The translations under genes were made by a program, and so were the position numbers. Of a DNA stretch of 64,000 bases, positions 33,305 to 44,865 are shown in pieces; positions within the stretch are counted from its first letter, which is position 1; each line of letters begins with the position of its first letter. This DNA comes from Aspergillus flavus. Taxonomy: Eukaryota > Ascomycota > Eurotiomycetes > Eurotiales > Aspergillaceae. The DNA is taken from positions 1,302,001 to 1,366,000 of the forward strand of contig NC_092410.1 in the NCBI RefSeq assembly GCF_009017415.1, written 5' to 3'. A model generated the notes under the pieces. The model was not told the DNA's origin and made no database searches. It saw only the letters and a list, made by a program, of their open reading frames with translations.

Positions 33305-35088
33305 TCATGCGGCCGGCTGATTTAACAACTGGCTCATCCCCTTCGGAACCGATTTGGGAGAAATTGTGTCTGGCTGGCGCCAACGACTGCTGCGCTGAGG
33401 GGTCTCTTCTCCCTTCTGAGCCAGCTGAGGAATCATCGGGCCATTGTTGCGAGCTGCACCCGGAGGCAGAGGGTGCATTGGCTTGTTTTCCTCTTTCTCC
33501 AGCTTGACCGCCTTTTCCGTGTCGGTCGCGACCTTCTGCGCCTTAGTAACCTTGCTGAAGGTGGTAATCCGGGTATTCTTAGCCGGCTCGTCTTTCTTGA
33601 TCTTCCTGCGAGGGGCACTCTTCTTTGCGGCTGGCTTCTTGGACTCCGCGGTCTTGGACGCCTTGAGCACTTCCTGGAGGCTGCGCCCGCGACTGGCGGG
33701 GTTGGACCGAGATCCGCCCTTCTTTGGTACTTTTGAAGCCTCTTCGTCGTGACTGGAGGAAGGCGTGAGGAAGCCCGTTTGAGTCTTTTGCCTCTTCTTC
33801 GGTGTTTCGATGACAATCGACACTCCATGCTCGTTCTTCACGCGCTCCACCTCAGATGCATTGCATTCGTCGAATACGTTCTCGGAGTGGTCATCCCACC
33901 GTTTCAGGGCGGCCAGCCGTGCCACTTCCTCACAATCCCCCTTGACCATCAAGTCCCAGCAATCTTCAAACTCTTTGCCGGCCGGAGGTTCATTGTTGAT
34001 CCACATGGTCACCCCGTTTCGGCGACTCCGGATGACGGAACAAAGACTCTTCACCAGGCGCCGCACGCCGGGAATTTTTAGACTAGTGCCCACCACGATC
34101 AGCGCGTCCGGGCGCGAGCGTACATCAGCGTTCATAACCGACGTAATGGCTTCCTCATCCGGGTTGTGTTCGTTGTAGAGCACAATACGGGGCCGCATTT
34201 TACCGATGCCATGGCTGCGCTGCCCCGTCTCGATGCGAAATTGGTTGTTCCTTGCGCATTCTGGACATTCCGGAGCATCTGGACGGTCGAACATGTCGCC
34301 ATCGAAGTCACCGAGATGACGACATTTCTGGCACACCATCTTCTCCAGGCTTCCGTGCAGCTGGATCGTGCGCGGCCATGGGGCTTTTACATTCAATGGG
34401 ATCTGAGTAGCTAAGGGAGGCATGGATGTCTCAATGCCATCGATGTTCTGGGTGTACAGGCGGGTCAGACGATTTTCTTGGCTAATCCGAGCCAGCATGT
34501 GGTGAAAAGCCGTTGGGGAGGTCTTGGCTGCCTCTTCGGACAGCGACCGCACCATGTCTTGGAAGGAGGCGGTTAGTGTTTCATCTTGATAGACGGCAGC
34601 ATCGAAGAGAAGTTTCCCCGACGCTTTTAGGTTGTGTTTTTTCTGTAGAGATTTAAAAAGTCCATCCGTCGAGCGGAAGTCGGGAACTATGTGGCAGCAA
34701 GAGATGTGATTAGCGCAGAGACGAGGAGTGGACAGGGAAGAGGGGAATGCATACTGCCGGCCGAGGTGGAGATGCCCGCTCCAGCGATGACGACAATTTT
34801 GCGGTGCCGACGAATGGTTTTCGTTAACAGATCGATCTGCGCCTGCTGTTCAGTATAAGAAAGTCCGGCGCTGCTGGAGAGATCAAGACGTTGTGTTCGG
34901 CGTTCCTTGGGGGCGGCGACCCGTCTTCTTTTTTTTGCGGGCGGCAAGTCATCTCGGTCTTGGCTGCGGGTGCCGCTTGACTCGTCTGCTTCCTGTGACG
35001 GAGGCGGCGAGGGATAGAACCCTGGCGGTGGTGTCGGTGAAGCTGGCGGCGAGCTCAGCTCCGATACGTCCGAGAATCCATCGTCCAT
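33305..35088 (-). CDS. HST4: Sir2-family NAD-dependent histone deacetylase (Hst3/4, HstD type)
   Basis: This sirtuin is predicted to remove acetyl groups from histones, by family most likely H3 Lys56, using NAD in the nucleus. Exons 35088..34755 and 34686..33305 give 571 residues. The N-terminal ~85 residues are Pro/Ser-rich with a K-K-R-R-R nuclear-signal-like patch. The catalytic domain has A-G-A-G-I-S-T-S-A-G-I-P-D-F-R-S (intron in the middle), T-Q-N-I-D-G, catalytic His in Q-L-H-G-S (about residue 222), paired Cys in C-Q-K-C and C-P-E-C for zinc, and V-G-T-S-L-K. The C-terminal ~180 residues are Lys/Ser/Pro-rich and disordered. In Aspergillus, HstD-type sirtuins influence development and secondary metabolism (established knowledge). 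The subgroup assignment is inferred from the domain spacing and tail. Confidence 0.92.
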
Positions 35089-37213
35089 GGCGTGGTGTAA
35101 TTCTTCGTGAAAATTATAAGAGAAATATACAGTCCCACGGAGGAGAAAGGAGGAAGATCACGACGTGGTGGTGGTTGAAAGGGAAAGGCTGAGGTGTCGT
35201 GTTGGAGGAGAAAGAGGAGAAAAATGAGGAGAACAAGCAAGCAAGCAGAGCTTTCACCACAAAGAATCGCTAATCATGGAGAAATGAGACCACAATTGGA
35301 ACATCAATTGGTTTGGGGGAAACCTCCAAATTGAACCTTTCGTTTTGGAAAATTTCTTCTTCTTTTTTGTTTTTTTAATTTTTCCCTTTTGCGTTTTTCC
35401 CTTTCCTCGTCCTTTTCTGGATTTAAAACACTCCCTTGTCTGGTGATAGGAGGTAAGGGGAGAGGAAGAAGAAGAGGAAGAGGAAGAAGACCAGAAACAC
35501 GTCGACGGATGGGGTCGAGACGAGAGGGTGTGGGTTGAATGAACGCAACCGTAAGAGTGACTAAGAAACAACCGCAGGGGGGAAAGGGAAAATCATGAGG
35601 TCAGGGCGGGAGAAGGGAAAGAAGAATGGTACAGCGTACGGAGTCGTAGTAGTTCTGGTTCAACTCTGCTCTCTCGCTTGGTGCCGATGCTGTGTTTATT
35701 TTGACTGACCCACGGGATGGAACACAATCGCAGCAGTGATACTGGATGGCCTGCGGGAAACCCTAACGACCTTGACAGACGTCAAGACTGGCAACCGGAG
35801 GTATGTTGAGAAGAATGTATGCTGCGATCGTTGGTCTACTAGTACCGTACAAAGCACAGGTCTATGGGATCTGATATGAGAGGTACCAGGTTTATGAAGG
35901 AGTGCCAATGACCTTTCAGAACTCTTGTTTATGTCTTGACCTCCAATGTGAACTAACAAATCTGCTAACAAATTTAGCGCGAAGTCCAACATGCAAAGAC
36001 CACTAGGAGAAATCGGGTTTAGCCTTCTAGAACCTTTAGCCGCAAACCAGCCGCTGATTGGTCCGTCCCCACGTCGAACCTGCCGAAACGAACTGCAGCA
36101 CCTATAAAGTTCTGGATATAGCAATACTTAAATAGCACCTGGCCTTCTGGCGTATGGCTTTTTCGAAAAAGTTTTACGGTCCGATTCTGTATCTTCCGTG
36201 CTTAGTTGTTCGTTCGATGCAGGGCAGTGTGTGCCCAACCCAACGACGGGGTGACATGTCTTCAACTCCTTACCCCCCTTAGATCCATGCACCTCTACCC
36301 ATAATATCCCGGACGTGAGGACACGCAATTCCACGGAGTTGGGCCCATTTCCACGTACTAAGGTAGCTGCTCCTCTTATTCGCTCTTGAACGACTTCTAG
36401 TGACCCGGTTTTATTGCTAGACTTTTTATTTTGCATGCCCACTTCTGTCAAGGGTCATGTCACGGTTATCTTTGGCAAACAGCTAGTCCGAGAAATCCTT
36501 GCATTGCAAAAAGACATAAAATTTCAACCCTTAAGCTACACTGTGTCATCTACGGTTGAATTGAATCAAGTTATCAAGGGAGATGCCGTTCCGCCTCCGT
36601 TTCCATTTGATATCCGTTTACGGCACATTGTAAGGATAGATCGTGAATTTTACACTTGCCACGTCTCGGCCCCCCAATTCTTCATCCAATCGGTAATTCA
36701 CAGTAAGGAACAGCCGTAAACTTGCAGTTATGTGTCAGCATATGGTTCTGATGGGAAGATCGGTGGTCGGCGGGGAGGTATAGAAGTAGGGCTCGGGATG
36801 GGTGGGGACGGCGATGATTGGTTCATCTGGTTGACCCGGATACCGTGATCACAGGACCCCCACGTGATGGTGACTAAGCCAGCCGTTGACTCCACATGGA
36901 ATTGAAAGTGTTATCGATGAAGATTGAGCGAGATCAGGAATGAATGAGAATCTTGGTTGAGGAAAGTGTATAGAAGCCGCAGGATGTGGATGCGCACCTT
37001 TCCTGTTGGTTCCGATTGAGTTAGGCTTGCTGTTCCTTCAGACCTCCGTTTGGCGTGGTCTGTTCTTAGTATCGCTGCGGGCTCCGACATCCATCACCCA
37101 GGAACAAGACGCCCTTACTATGATATCGATCGGGCTATCGATCTAAGATATTTTCGGGAAGTTAAAGACTGCACATTCCTCTTTTATGACTAGTATATGC
37201 GATCCAGGACATC
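35089..37213. other. divergent intergenic region, no gene seen
   Basis: This is 2.1 kb between the sirtuin and MED16 starts. The first 500 bp carry GA/CT-rich runs. Minus frames at 35696-36124 and 36128-36451 have no recognisable domains and no conserved-looking composition, so I do not call them. Confidence 0.5.
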
Positions 37214-40200
37214 ATGCCAATGATCATGGACGACGGCATCAATGTTGACGATTTGTTTGGCGAGTCTGCCTCTCTGGAGCTGGGCTTGCCAGCGACCGCC
37301 CCTACCTCTAACTCCACCAAAGGTCTTGCTCAGCGCTTAGATGAGATGCGACTTTTGGGGTGCTGTCAGTATGTCATTTATCTATCTTTGTATAGCGACT
37401 CTCTGGTTTGTACAGACACTTACTAGGTGTAGGAAGATTGCCTGGTCTAAACAGGGCTGCATTGCATATATCTCTCAAGATACATTGAGAGTGAATCTTC
37501 GTCACCTTGAATGTCGCCCATCTGACGGCAAGTGGGTGCTGAGCGATGACACTCCATTGCACCCAGTGGCAGAGGCCCATGGGGGCCAGCCTCTCGTCCA
37601 TCTATGCTGGAATGAAATTGGGTCTGAATTAGCTGTGGTTGACTCGTCTGGACGAGTTTCGATTTATAATATTGCGATTTCTCTTAACAGTCTAGCTGGA
37701 CAACGTCAGGCGGCGTTTGATCCAGTCGATGATGCGACTCAGATCGTCGGCATGATGTGGCTGAACATTCAACGTTCCGTAAGTGCTCACTTTGGTGTTT
37801 CTCCCATGTTTGGTATGGCGCTCAACTCCCTCCAAGGTTCATGCTTTCAATGTAGCAGCGATGGTACAAGGACGCCGGGCATATTCGCCATTTCGACGCC
37901 GCCCAATAGGTCCCTTTCACCCAGCTGGGAAAGCCGCTTTGTTATGTGTCACCAGATCTGGCATCATTAGGCTCTTGTACCAGAACCCCGACAACAAGTG
38001 GGCAGAGATCTCTGCAGAACTGAAGAACGCGAGCTACTCCGACCGACTTCTTACCCATGCCGCTATAGTGGCCACTCAGAATGGGATTCTCATCGCTACT
38101 TACTCTGCATGCCAAAAAATCTACTTCTATCGAGTGCAGATTAACTGGACTCCCCCACAGTGGGATCCGAGCCAGTTAAAGCAGGCACCAAACCAATTCC
38201 CAGTTCCAAGCTTTCGCTTCATGCATTCTAAAGTTGAGGCTCCTTGTATCATACCAAGTGCAAGCCGCAACGGGGAAGCAACTAACGATGGAATGCCATC
38301 CTCTACCAACCCACTATATTGCCTCACCCGCCTGGATATAGTCCTCGCCGCACATGACAATTCTGCAGGGATGACTACGAATCCATGGATAATAGCTGTT
38401 TTCTCGATCCCCCCCCACGCTACTCCTGACCACTCACAGCAACAGAGCCCCTGTAGTGTCATTGTCCGATGGCAGTTAGAGTCTGCTCCACAGGTGCTTC
38501 ACCCAAAGTTTGACGAGGTGAATGCAAAGAAGAACAATGCTCAAATAAAGGTAAGTAAGTCAAGGTTGGCCCCTAGTGAGCTTTGCTGATTGCCGATTAG
38601 CCAAAATCGGTGCTACGACGACAGGAAGACATGTATTGCGATAGATATGTCACTATGATAGAGCAGACTGAGCATGGAAACGTCCTAGCTGTCACGTACG
38701 ACGATAGTTCGGTCACTTTCTATGATCCAAAGACGATGGCCGTCTTGAATGGAACCGATGATACGAATACACTGACTAGCTTAGCCCATGCGGGATTCCA
38801 ATACCCCCCTGACTCTGCAGGTAGCTTCCCCTCAAGATATCGCGGTGGTACGAAGTTTGACACTTCTATAGCAGGTCTACACATCAGCTTCTCCCCTAGT
38901 GGCTGCAACGCTGTCACACTGGATGGAGAAGGCCAGGCGCAGCTACGGGTGATGGAACACTCGTATGGCGCGGAAAATGGACTTTACGATGAAAGTATGT
39001 CTTTTTACCATCAATGATCTATGGTTATATCTGACATCATTCAAGATAAATTCTCTGCTGCTGTTGCCTCTTTGACATTGGCATTCTGCCGCGGATGCGG
39101 AAGCGAATTTAATACGGATGACATATTGTTAATTTTGAAACGGCAAGCATCACCTGGTTAGTTTTTCCCCTATATTCGACTGGAACACATGCCTAACCCT
39201 TTGGGAAGATGCGCAAATATCTTTCATCAACGAAGTTTACCGCGCGCTGGGGGTCAACTGCAACTATACACAGGAAAATGACAAATTGATGAGCCATCAG
39301 TACCTACCAAAATGCCTTAGTGTACAAGCTGCGCTGGGATTCATTGATAAATACAAGTCACGGAACTTTGCATCTAATGTGCCGTGGACAATTCTTCAGC
39401 TTCGCCATGCTTCTGTTCTATATGCGCTGTTTCTCCAGTACCTTAAAGGGGGTGTCCAGGCAGAACCCCCTGATGCAGGTAAGATCTCGACATGCGGGAA
39501 GTACGCAGAACTTTTTCTAACTGTAAGATTTGATGCAGATGCTATACGCATTTTACTTGGAAATACGAAATGGGCTCTGGACTTGTTACATTATGTTCTG
39601 AACGACCTTCTTGACCTCGCGGATGATCTAGAAAGCTTGCTTTCTGACCAGGAGGCCTTTGCCCAAAAATGTCAGTATACCATCCCGTTGATTTCAACCT
39701 CAAACCAGAGCCATGGGCATTTTTTACTGATACTGTTTGTGGCAGTGAAAACCATAAGTTCTCTGCCCCTGATCATCCTCTTGTCTAGTATGTCCCGAGC
39801 CTTCCTGCGCTTCATCTGCCGGGGGTTGCGAGGAATTCAGGCCGGCTACGCTACCGCACCTCTGACGGGCGACGCTGGCGTCTACTATGCCGAGATTTAT
39901 CGAACCCTAGACACGTCCCCTGTGCGAATTGACGTTTATGAGAAATTGCTTGCTGGGGTGGACTCGACCGTGCGACATGTCTATCATGGCGCAGGTTTCG
40001 GAGACAATGAACGGCCGGGCCCTGAAAAGGAGCTCTTAGTCAACGGCCGTATCCCCCCTGTTCTTGTTACAGCAGTCTCTACTATTCTCCGACAGACGGT
40101 CCCTGCGCTCAAGCCCGATATCGATCGGATGGCTATCTATATGGGTGACTACAGCTGGCTCGGCCTTGGGTCCGACCGACGTGCAGAACTGTACCGGAGG

Positions 40201-40449
40201 ACCAGGGACGTGGATATCATCAAGAAGATTCCTTTCAGAAGCACGGCATCTGCGGGCTCGGACGAGACTCAAAGCGGAAAACACAATCCCAGTCAGGTGC
40301 GCAGACGGTGCGTCCGTTGTTGCGAGATTATGTGCGGTGCCTACCCGCCACGCCCACAGCTATCGTCTCGCATGATGTACAAGTTGGGCTATGTGCGGTA
40401 TTGTATTTGTGGAGGTGGATGGACACTGGAATCAGACTTCCACCGCTAG
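37214..40449 (+). CDS. MED16: Mediator complex subunit 16 (Med16/Sin4)
   Basis: Med16 is a tail-module subunit of Mediator, linking activators to RNA polymerase II. Eight exons, 37214..37368, 37433..37778, 37837..38550, 38601..38994, 39046..39156, 39209..39478, 39539..39670 and 39746..40449, give 941 residues, close to family length. The N-terminal I-N-V-D-D-L-F-G acidic motif leads into a WD-like beta-propeller region ([22 protein letters not shown], then V-T-F-Y-D-P). The helical C-terminal half has [18 protein letters not shown], and the end carries paired Cys (C-V-R-C-C and C-I-C-G-G) that resemble a zinc-binding tail. Introns are 50-75 nt. The last two (60 and 75 nt) are multiples of three without stops, so they might be retained. 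Exon joins are chosen from frame and conserved wording. Confidence 0.93.
39479..39538 (+). other. MED16: MED16 intron bounded by an 8-nt direct repeat
   Basis: This 60-nt intron starts GTAAGA and ends TGATGCAG. The same octamer TGATGCAG ends the preceding exon (39471-39478) and the intron itself (39531-39538). The length is divisible by three and the frame through it has no stop. Confidence 0.75.
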
Positions 40450-40993
40450 AACCATCTATAGGGCTGAGTTGTTCTAGTTTACAAGGCTATCATAATTGTG
40501 GGAAATTTTTCAAAAAACGTGAGATATCTCGATTAACAAAGGGTGTTATCTGGGGGCATGAGGACCAGTCTAATAGAGGTCCGAGGACTACGTGGGTGTG
40601 TGTATGAATACGATGATAGCGCAGAATCCTGAACCCGAAACTTCATCTGTCTGGACTTGTTCCTCGCAACAACACCATAGAATTCCTATTAAGCAGATAT
40701 GGTACTGAATGGAAACGAGTATCGACTAGGAAAGACCCCTTCTCGCCCCTAAGGAATTGGATTGCCGGATTCTAAGGAACTCGTCACATCACGGTCGGAA
40801 GTCGTGCATTATCATTGTCATGTCAAGTAAAGCCTTCATTTAATATCGACTTGCATCTTTTTCTAAGATACATAATCAATTTCTTTTAAAAGACGTTTTT
40901 GGTGCAACCGACCCACACAAGGTGGTCCAACCCGTCATCTTTATAACGACGTTCCCGGAACTCCATCTAAATCCAGACACGACCCGACTTCAT
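40450..40993. other. convergent intergenic region, no gene seen
   Basis: This lies between the MED16 and RPL35 3' ends. It holds no frame of note. Confidence 0.6.
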
Positions 40994-41773
40994 TTAAGCC
41001 TGTTCGAACAACCGATCAGTACTGGTTCACTTTTCCGTAGAGAAGGGTCTTCCCAGATGCGAGCGTGGTCGGGAAGATGACTGCCTCATACCTTAACAGC
41101 GAACTTGCGCTGGGGGAAGTGGATCTCGCGCTTCTTCTGTCTCTCGGTCTTGAGGGAGGCCTCGTGCTTGGTAAGGCGGCGACGGAGATCACGGGTAAGC
41201 TTGGGGCGAAGGTCGAGAGGGAGGTACTTCTTGTTCTTGTAGAACAAGCGGAGCTGAGCGCGCTGGTTGGCGTTGATGACGGTGTGGACACGAGCAATCG
41301 ACTTGCGGACGTCGTGGCTGTAACAAATTCACAATCAGCATTTTCTGGTCTGCTTCCGTTTTCCCGTTGTGGTTGTCCAAAAAGAATTTTGCGCTGTCGT
41401 TGCAGTCCCTCCTCTTTTCGCAGTAGATGTAAAATCTTTCCCTCCTTTCCCTCCACTTCTATCTAGCGCACATATTCTTTTGGGTATTGGCGTAACCAGG
41501 TGCAAATAGGGATTTCGAAAAAGAAAAAGCAATTTTCAAACGCACATTCTCTGGGTCTTCGACGAGGCACCGCCAGTGATCTTCTGGACGCGGAGCTGGC
41601 TGAGCTCCTGCTTCAGCTCCTCCAGCTGCTTGGTGAGATCATCCTTGTTCTTTCCCCAGAGCTGACCAGCCTTGACCTTGGAAGACTATCGACGAAACCA
41701 TTAGCAACCCATTAATTCGAACGCGAAAAATTCACCAGCATCGTTATCATCCTGGCGCTGCGCAACATACCAT
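40994..41773 (-). CDS. RPL35: 60S ribosomal protein L35 (uL29)
   Basis: Rpl35/uL29 is a structural protein near the exit tunnel of the large ribosomal subunit. Four coding exons give 124 residues: 41773..41771 (the ATG only), 41685..41546, 41317..41092 and 40999..40994 (Ala codon plus TAA). The protein shows [52 protein letters not shown] and C-terminal [10 protein letters not shown], as in the family. If the last intron (41091..41000, GTATGA donor, CTGAT-like branch, CAG acceptor) were not removed, the protein would end V-K-V instead of the usual V-K-A, one residue after the donor. The ATG-only first exon is known in ribosomal protein genes. Confidence 0.93.
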
Positions 41774-42200
41774 GGTGGGCGGTATTGTCGTGTCGTGCGG
41801 TTGTCGACGAGAGGATTGAAGATGGACCGGGTCAATTTGGGATGTGTCGTTGTGGGACTAGGGTTATTTTTTTCTTGCGTGTGGTGCGCCGCCGTAAGCG
41901 GGCACGTGATGCAACTGTGGCTGGTGCCCGGTGATGACGCCGCCTCCGCCTCCGCCTTACCGGACTTGGTGATGGCAGCCGCGGATGCTTTTGGGTGATG
42001 CCTTTGCCTTTCGTTTCCCGCTGGTCGGTCTCTTTAATACTCACTGTGCTTTTAGTCGGGGGTTTCTTGGGACGGTTGAAGATCTTCTTAGCCTAATTTG
42101 GGAAATTATATTCCTTGACCTCTCTGTTTATTGATTCATTCGAGATCCTAATACTCTTTATCTTCACCTTAACCTCATATACTTCTATACCCACTACTCC
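41774..42200. promoter_or_regulatory. divergent promoter region, RPL35 / GOS1
   Basis: These 427 bp separate two outward-facing starts and must contain both promoters. I see no reliable factor site. Confidence 0.45.
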
Positions 42201-43027
42201 ATGGCTGCCTCAACAGGTACCGGGTGGGCTCAGCTCCGGCAGCAAGCCCGCTCTCTCGAGACTCAGGTATGGACTGATTCAACCCAGAGGAGTCCTGAAG
42301 ACTGTATCAGTGAACATAAGAGTAACATGCTAACTCCTATCATTTATAGACTGAAAGCCTGTTCCACTCCTACTCGCAATATGCGTCGATGACAAAACTC
42401 CCCCCGGACCCATCTGAAGAAGAAATCCGCCTGGAATCACAATTAAAAGAATTACTCGAAAAGGTACACTCTCAACTAGGCCATCCTTTTCCCGACAAAA
42501 CGTCTCACTAACTTCCATCCCAGCGTCAATCCCTCGTCTCCCAACTCGCCCGTCTACTCGACTCCGAAGCCACCCTGACCTCCTCTGCCCTGAAACAGAA
42601 CAACCTCGCCCGCCATCGTGAAGTCCTCCAAGACCACCGCCGCGAACTTCAACGTCTCACATCCGCCATCGCAGAATCTCGCGACCGCGCAAATCTACTC
42701 ACGAATGTCCGCTCCGATATAGATGCCTATCGGGCGTCGAATCCCGCTGCCGCCGAAGCCGACTACATGCTCGAGGAGCGGGGTCGGATCGACCAAAGCC
42801 ACAATGTGATAGACGGCGTTTTGAGCCAAGCATACGCCATCAACGAAAACTTTGGGCTTCAGCGCGAGACGCTGGCCAGTATTAATCGGCGTATTGTTGG
42901 AGCCGCTAGTCAGGTGCCCGGGATGAATGCGTTGATCGGGAAGATTGGGTCGAAGCGGAGGCGAGATGCGCTTATCTTGGGGGCCTTTATCGGGTTCTGC
43001 TTTTTGATGCTGCTTTTTTTCCGATAA
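42201..43027 (+). CDS. GOS1: Golgi SNARE Gos1 (GOS28)
   Basis: Gos1 is a v-SNARE of the Golgi that pairs with Sed5, Ykt6 and Sft1 in intra-Golgi transport. Exons 42201..42266, 42350..42463 and 42524..43027 give 227 residues. The N-terminus (W-A-Q-L-R-Q-Q-A-R-S-L-E-T-Q-T-E-S-L-F) is the family helix. The central region is helical with L-L-E-K-R-Q-S-L. The SNARE motif lies at about residues 140-200 (M-L-E-E-R-G-R-I-D-Q-S-H, with Gln in the layer-zero region), followed by K-R-R-R-D and a C-terminal membrane anchor (A-L-I-L-G-A-F-I-G-F-C-F-L-M-L-L-F-F). The protein ends right after the anchor, as tail-anchored SNAREs do. Confidence 0.94.
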
Positions 43028-43380
43028 GTGCATGTTGGTTCCGCTTTAGCTTGCTGTCAGATCTCTACTTTAGCGGTGTGATTGTCTTGTTTCTTTGTCA
43101 TTTATTTACTGTTGTCTATAGTGTGAGGGCGTTATGGGATTGGGGCACTTCTTACTTCTGCTATACAGGAAATGTTAATTCGTGGGTCCCGAGGTTTGGT
43201 TTCTTATATGATTTGTTTGATGTACAGGGACGACCCAAATCATAGTTATCATGGATCTACATCCGTCGACCAAGGTGCTGACCTGTGTCGTACATTAGGC
43301 TGTGGCTGAGCACGGTGGAAGTGAATGGGGTAATCCGTAATATGATACATATGTATATACATGATGGCTATTTATGCCCC
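43028..43380. other. convergent intergenic region, no gene seen
   Basis: T-rich DNA between the GOS1 and ATP10 stops, probably 3' untranslated regions of both. Confidence 0.6.
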
Positions 43381-44558
43381 TCAAGGTCTCATGACAACCC
43401 GGGGCTTTTGAGCTGCCGACTCATTTTGACTCTTCCTTCCCCACTCTGAGGCCGGTAACTCAGACTCCATACTGACCTTCTTCTCTTGAATCAGTTTCCG
43501 AATTCCGTTGTTAAGTGCCTCGAGCTCATGTTCCTCCGCGGGCCCGCTTCCTGCCCACCGAATGCGACAGTTTTCATCCAACAGATAAACATATCCAACC
43601 TTGCTGTTCATCATCCCGATGGACTCCTTAACGCCCTCCGTGACACCTTTGCGAACTAGGAAGTAGCGCCTGTGTTGCTGTTCAGGTAACTTGTTCCGCA
43701 TCCGCCACATAAATCTGCGAACCAGCCATGCTTTGAGGGCATTCTCTTCTAAGTTGATATCCACCTTCTGAACCATATCGCCACCGCTCTTGAGCGCCTC
43801 ATGGAGGCCTGGATTCTGTTCGGGACCAGTAAAAGTCGCGACTTGTGTTTCCGCCCAAACACTGGAGAAAAGGGTCACCACAGAAATCCTGCCCCGAAGC
43901 TGCGTGGTGGTATCTTGCGGTTCCTTGGGCGATGCGAGTGTGGTACCGTGCATGTTGGGGAAGTAGAGCGCCTTATCTCGTTTGAATAACCGGGGACCGG
44001 AGTAGAAGGTCTTTCCTTCGTGATGGCGGAGGTTCGACCATTCTCGGAAATATGGCTTTGCGACTTGTCTTGTTCTGTGTGGTGCGCATAGTTGCATCAG
44101 TACCTGGGTTTAGACTACTTGAAAGGCTAAAGATGTTCGTACAGCTCTTTGCGACGCTCCAGGTGTCTATCATAATTGACAAAATCGTCTCGTCTTTGCC
44201 GGAGAGTTCGCGAATCAATACCGGTATTTTGTCCTTCTTGCGGAGGAATCACCGAACCAATTGGACGGTCGAGAGTCGGGGGAACGAAGTCATCGTCGCC
44301 GGGTTGGGGGGCTGCAGAAGGACCTGATAACGGGGATGGGTTCTGCTTAAATTGGACCTTATTATTCGCCGTTGGATTGGGTACAGCTGTCTTTGCTGCT
44401 TTATCGTTGTTGCTGCTGCTGGCGTAGTACCGCAGCGCCGGCTTTAGTCGAATAGTTGAAATGGCAGCGGCATTGCGGAACTGGCAGCTGAGACAGCGAC
44501 CACCCTGGAGCAGAGTGGCCTCTGTGAAAGATGACAGGAGCATAGATCGCTTCCACAT
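43381..44558 (-). CDS. ATP10: mitochondrial ATP synthase assembly factor Atp10
   Basis: Atp10 is an inner-membrane chaperone that helps assemble subunit 6 into the F0 part of ATP synthase. Exons 44558..44143 and 44068..43381 give 367 residues. The first ~45 residues are rich in Arg, Ser and Ala with few acids, a typical mitochondrial targeting signal. A Pro/Asn-rich linker follows, with L-D-R-P-I-G. The conserved part includes P-Y-F-R-E-W, K-A-L-Y-F-P-N, the [10 protein letters not shown] block, and [21 protein letters not shown]. The intron (74 nt) joins K-E-L to Q-V-A-K-P-Y in phase 2. It is divergent from the family X polymerase gene with ~307 bp between starts. Confidence 0.93.
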
Positions 44559-44865
44559 TCTGACTGACGAACAATGTCAATTTCAACAGCGGTGGTCGTA
44601 GACTCGGTCTATCTGCTAAGAAAGATCCACATGCTTACCTTTCGGAAAGTTAAATTGAAAGCCCACAATCCCGTGACTAGGCGGCATTTTCGTGTCTCTC
44701 CCGGCGCGTGGTTGCCTTCCGGCGTGTTTTTTGCATAGTATTCCCTGTCACCGACCACCTGCTGTGAAGTACTGGTAATATACGTATATATAGCGTCACC
44801 TGCTGGGCAGGTTCGGGATTCATCCATGGCTCTACAGATTTTGGAGGACATGACATCGACCTTAT
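44559..44865. promoter_or_regulatory. divergent promoter region, ATP10 / family X polymerase
   Basis: A 307-bp shared upstream region. It contains a 12-bp perfect palindrome ATATACGTATAT (44778-44789), which could bind a dimeric factor or simply be A/T-rich promoter DNA. Confidence 0.45.

Noticed and set aside
35696..36451. Two minus frames in the sirtuin/MED16 spacer
   Set aside because: Composition resembles random translation, and no conserved words or splice structure link them.
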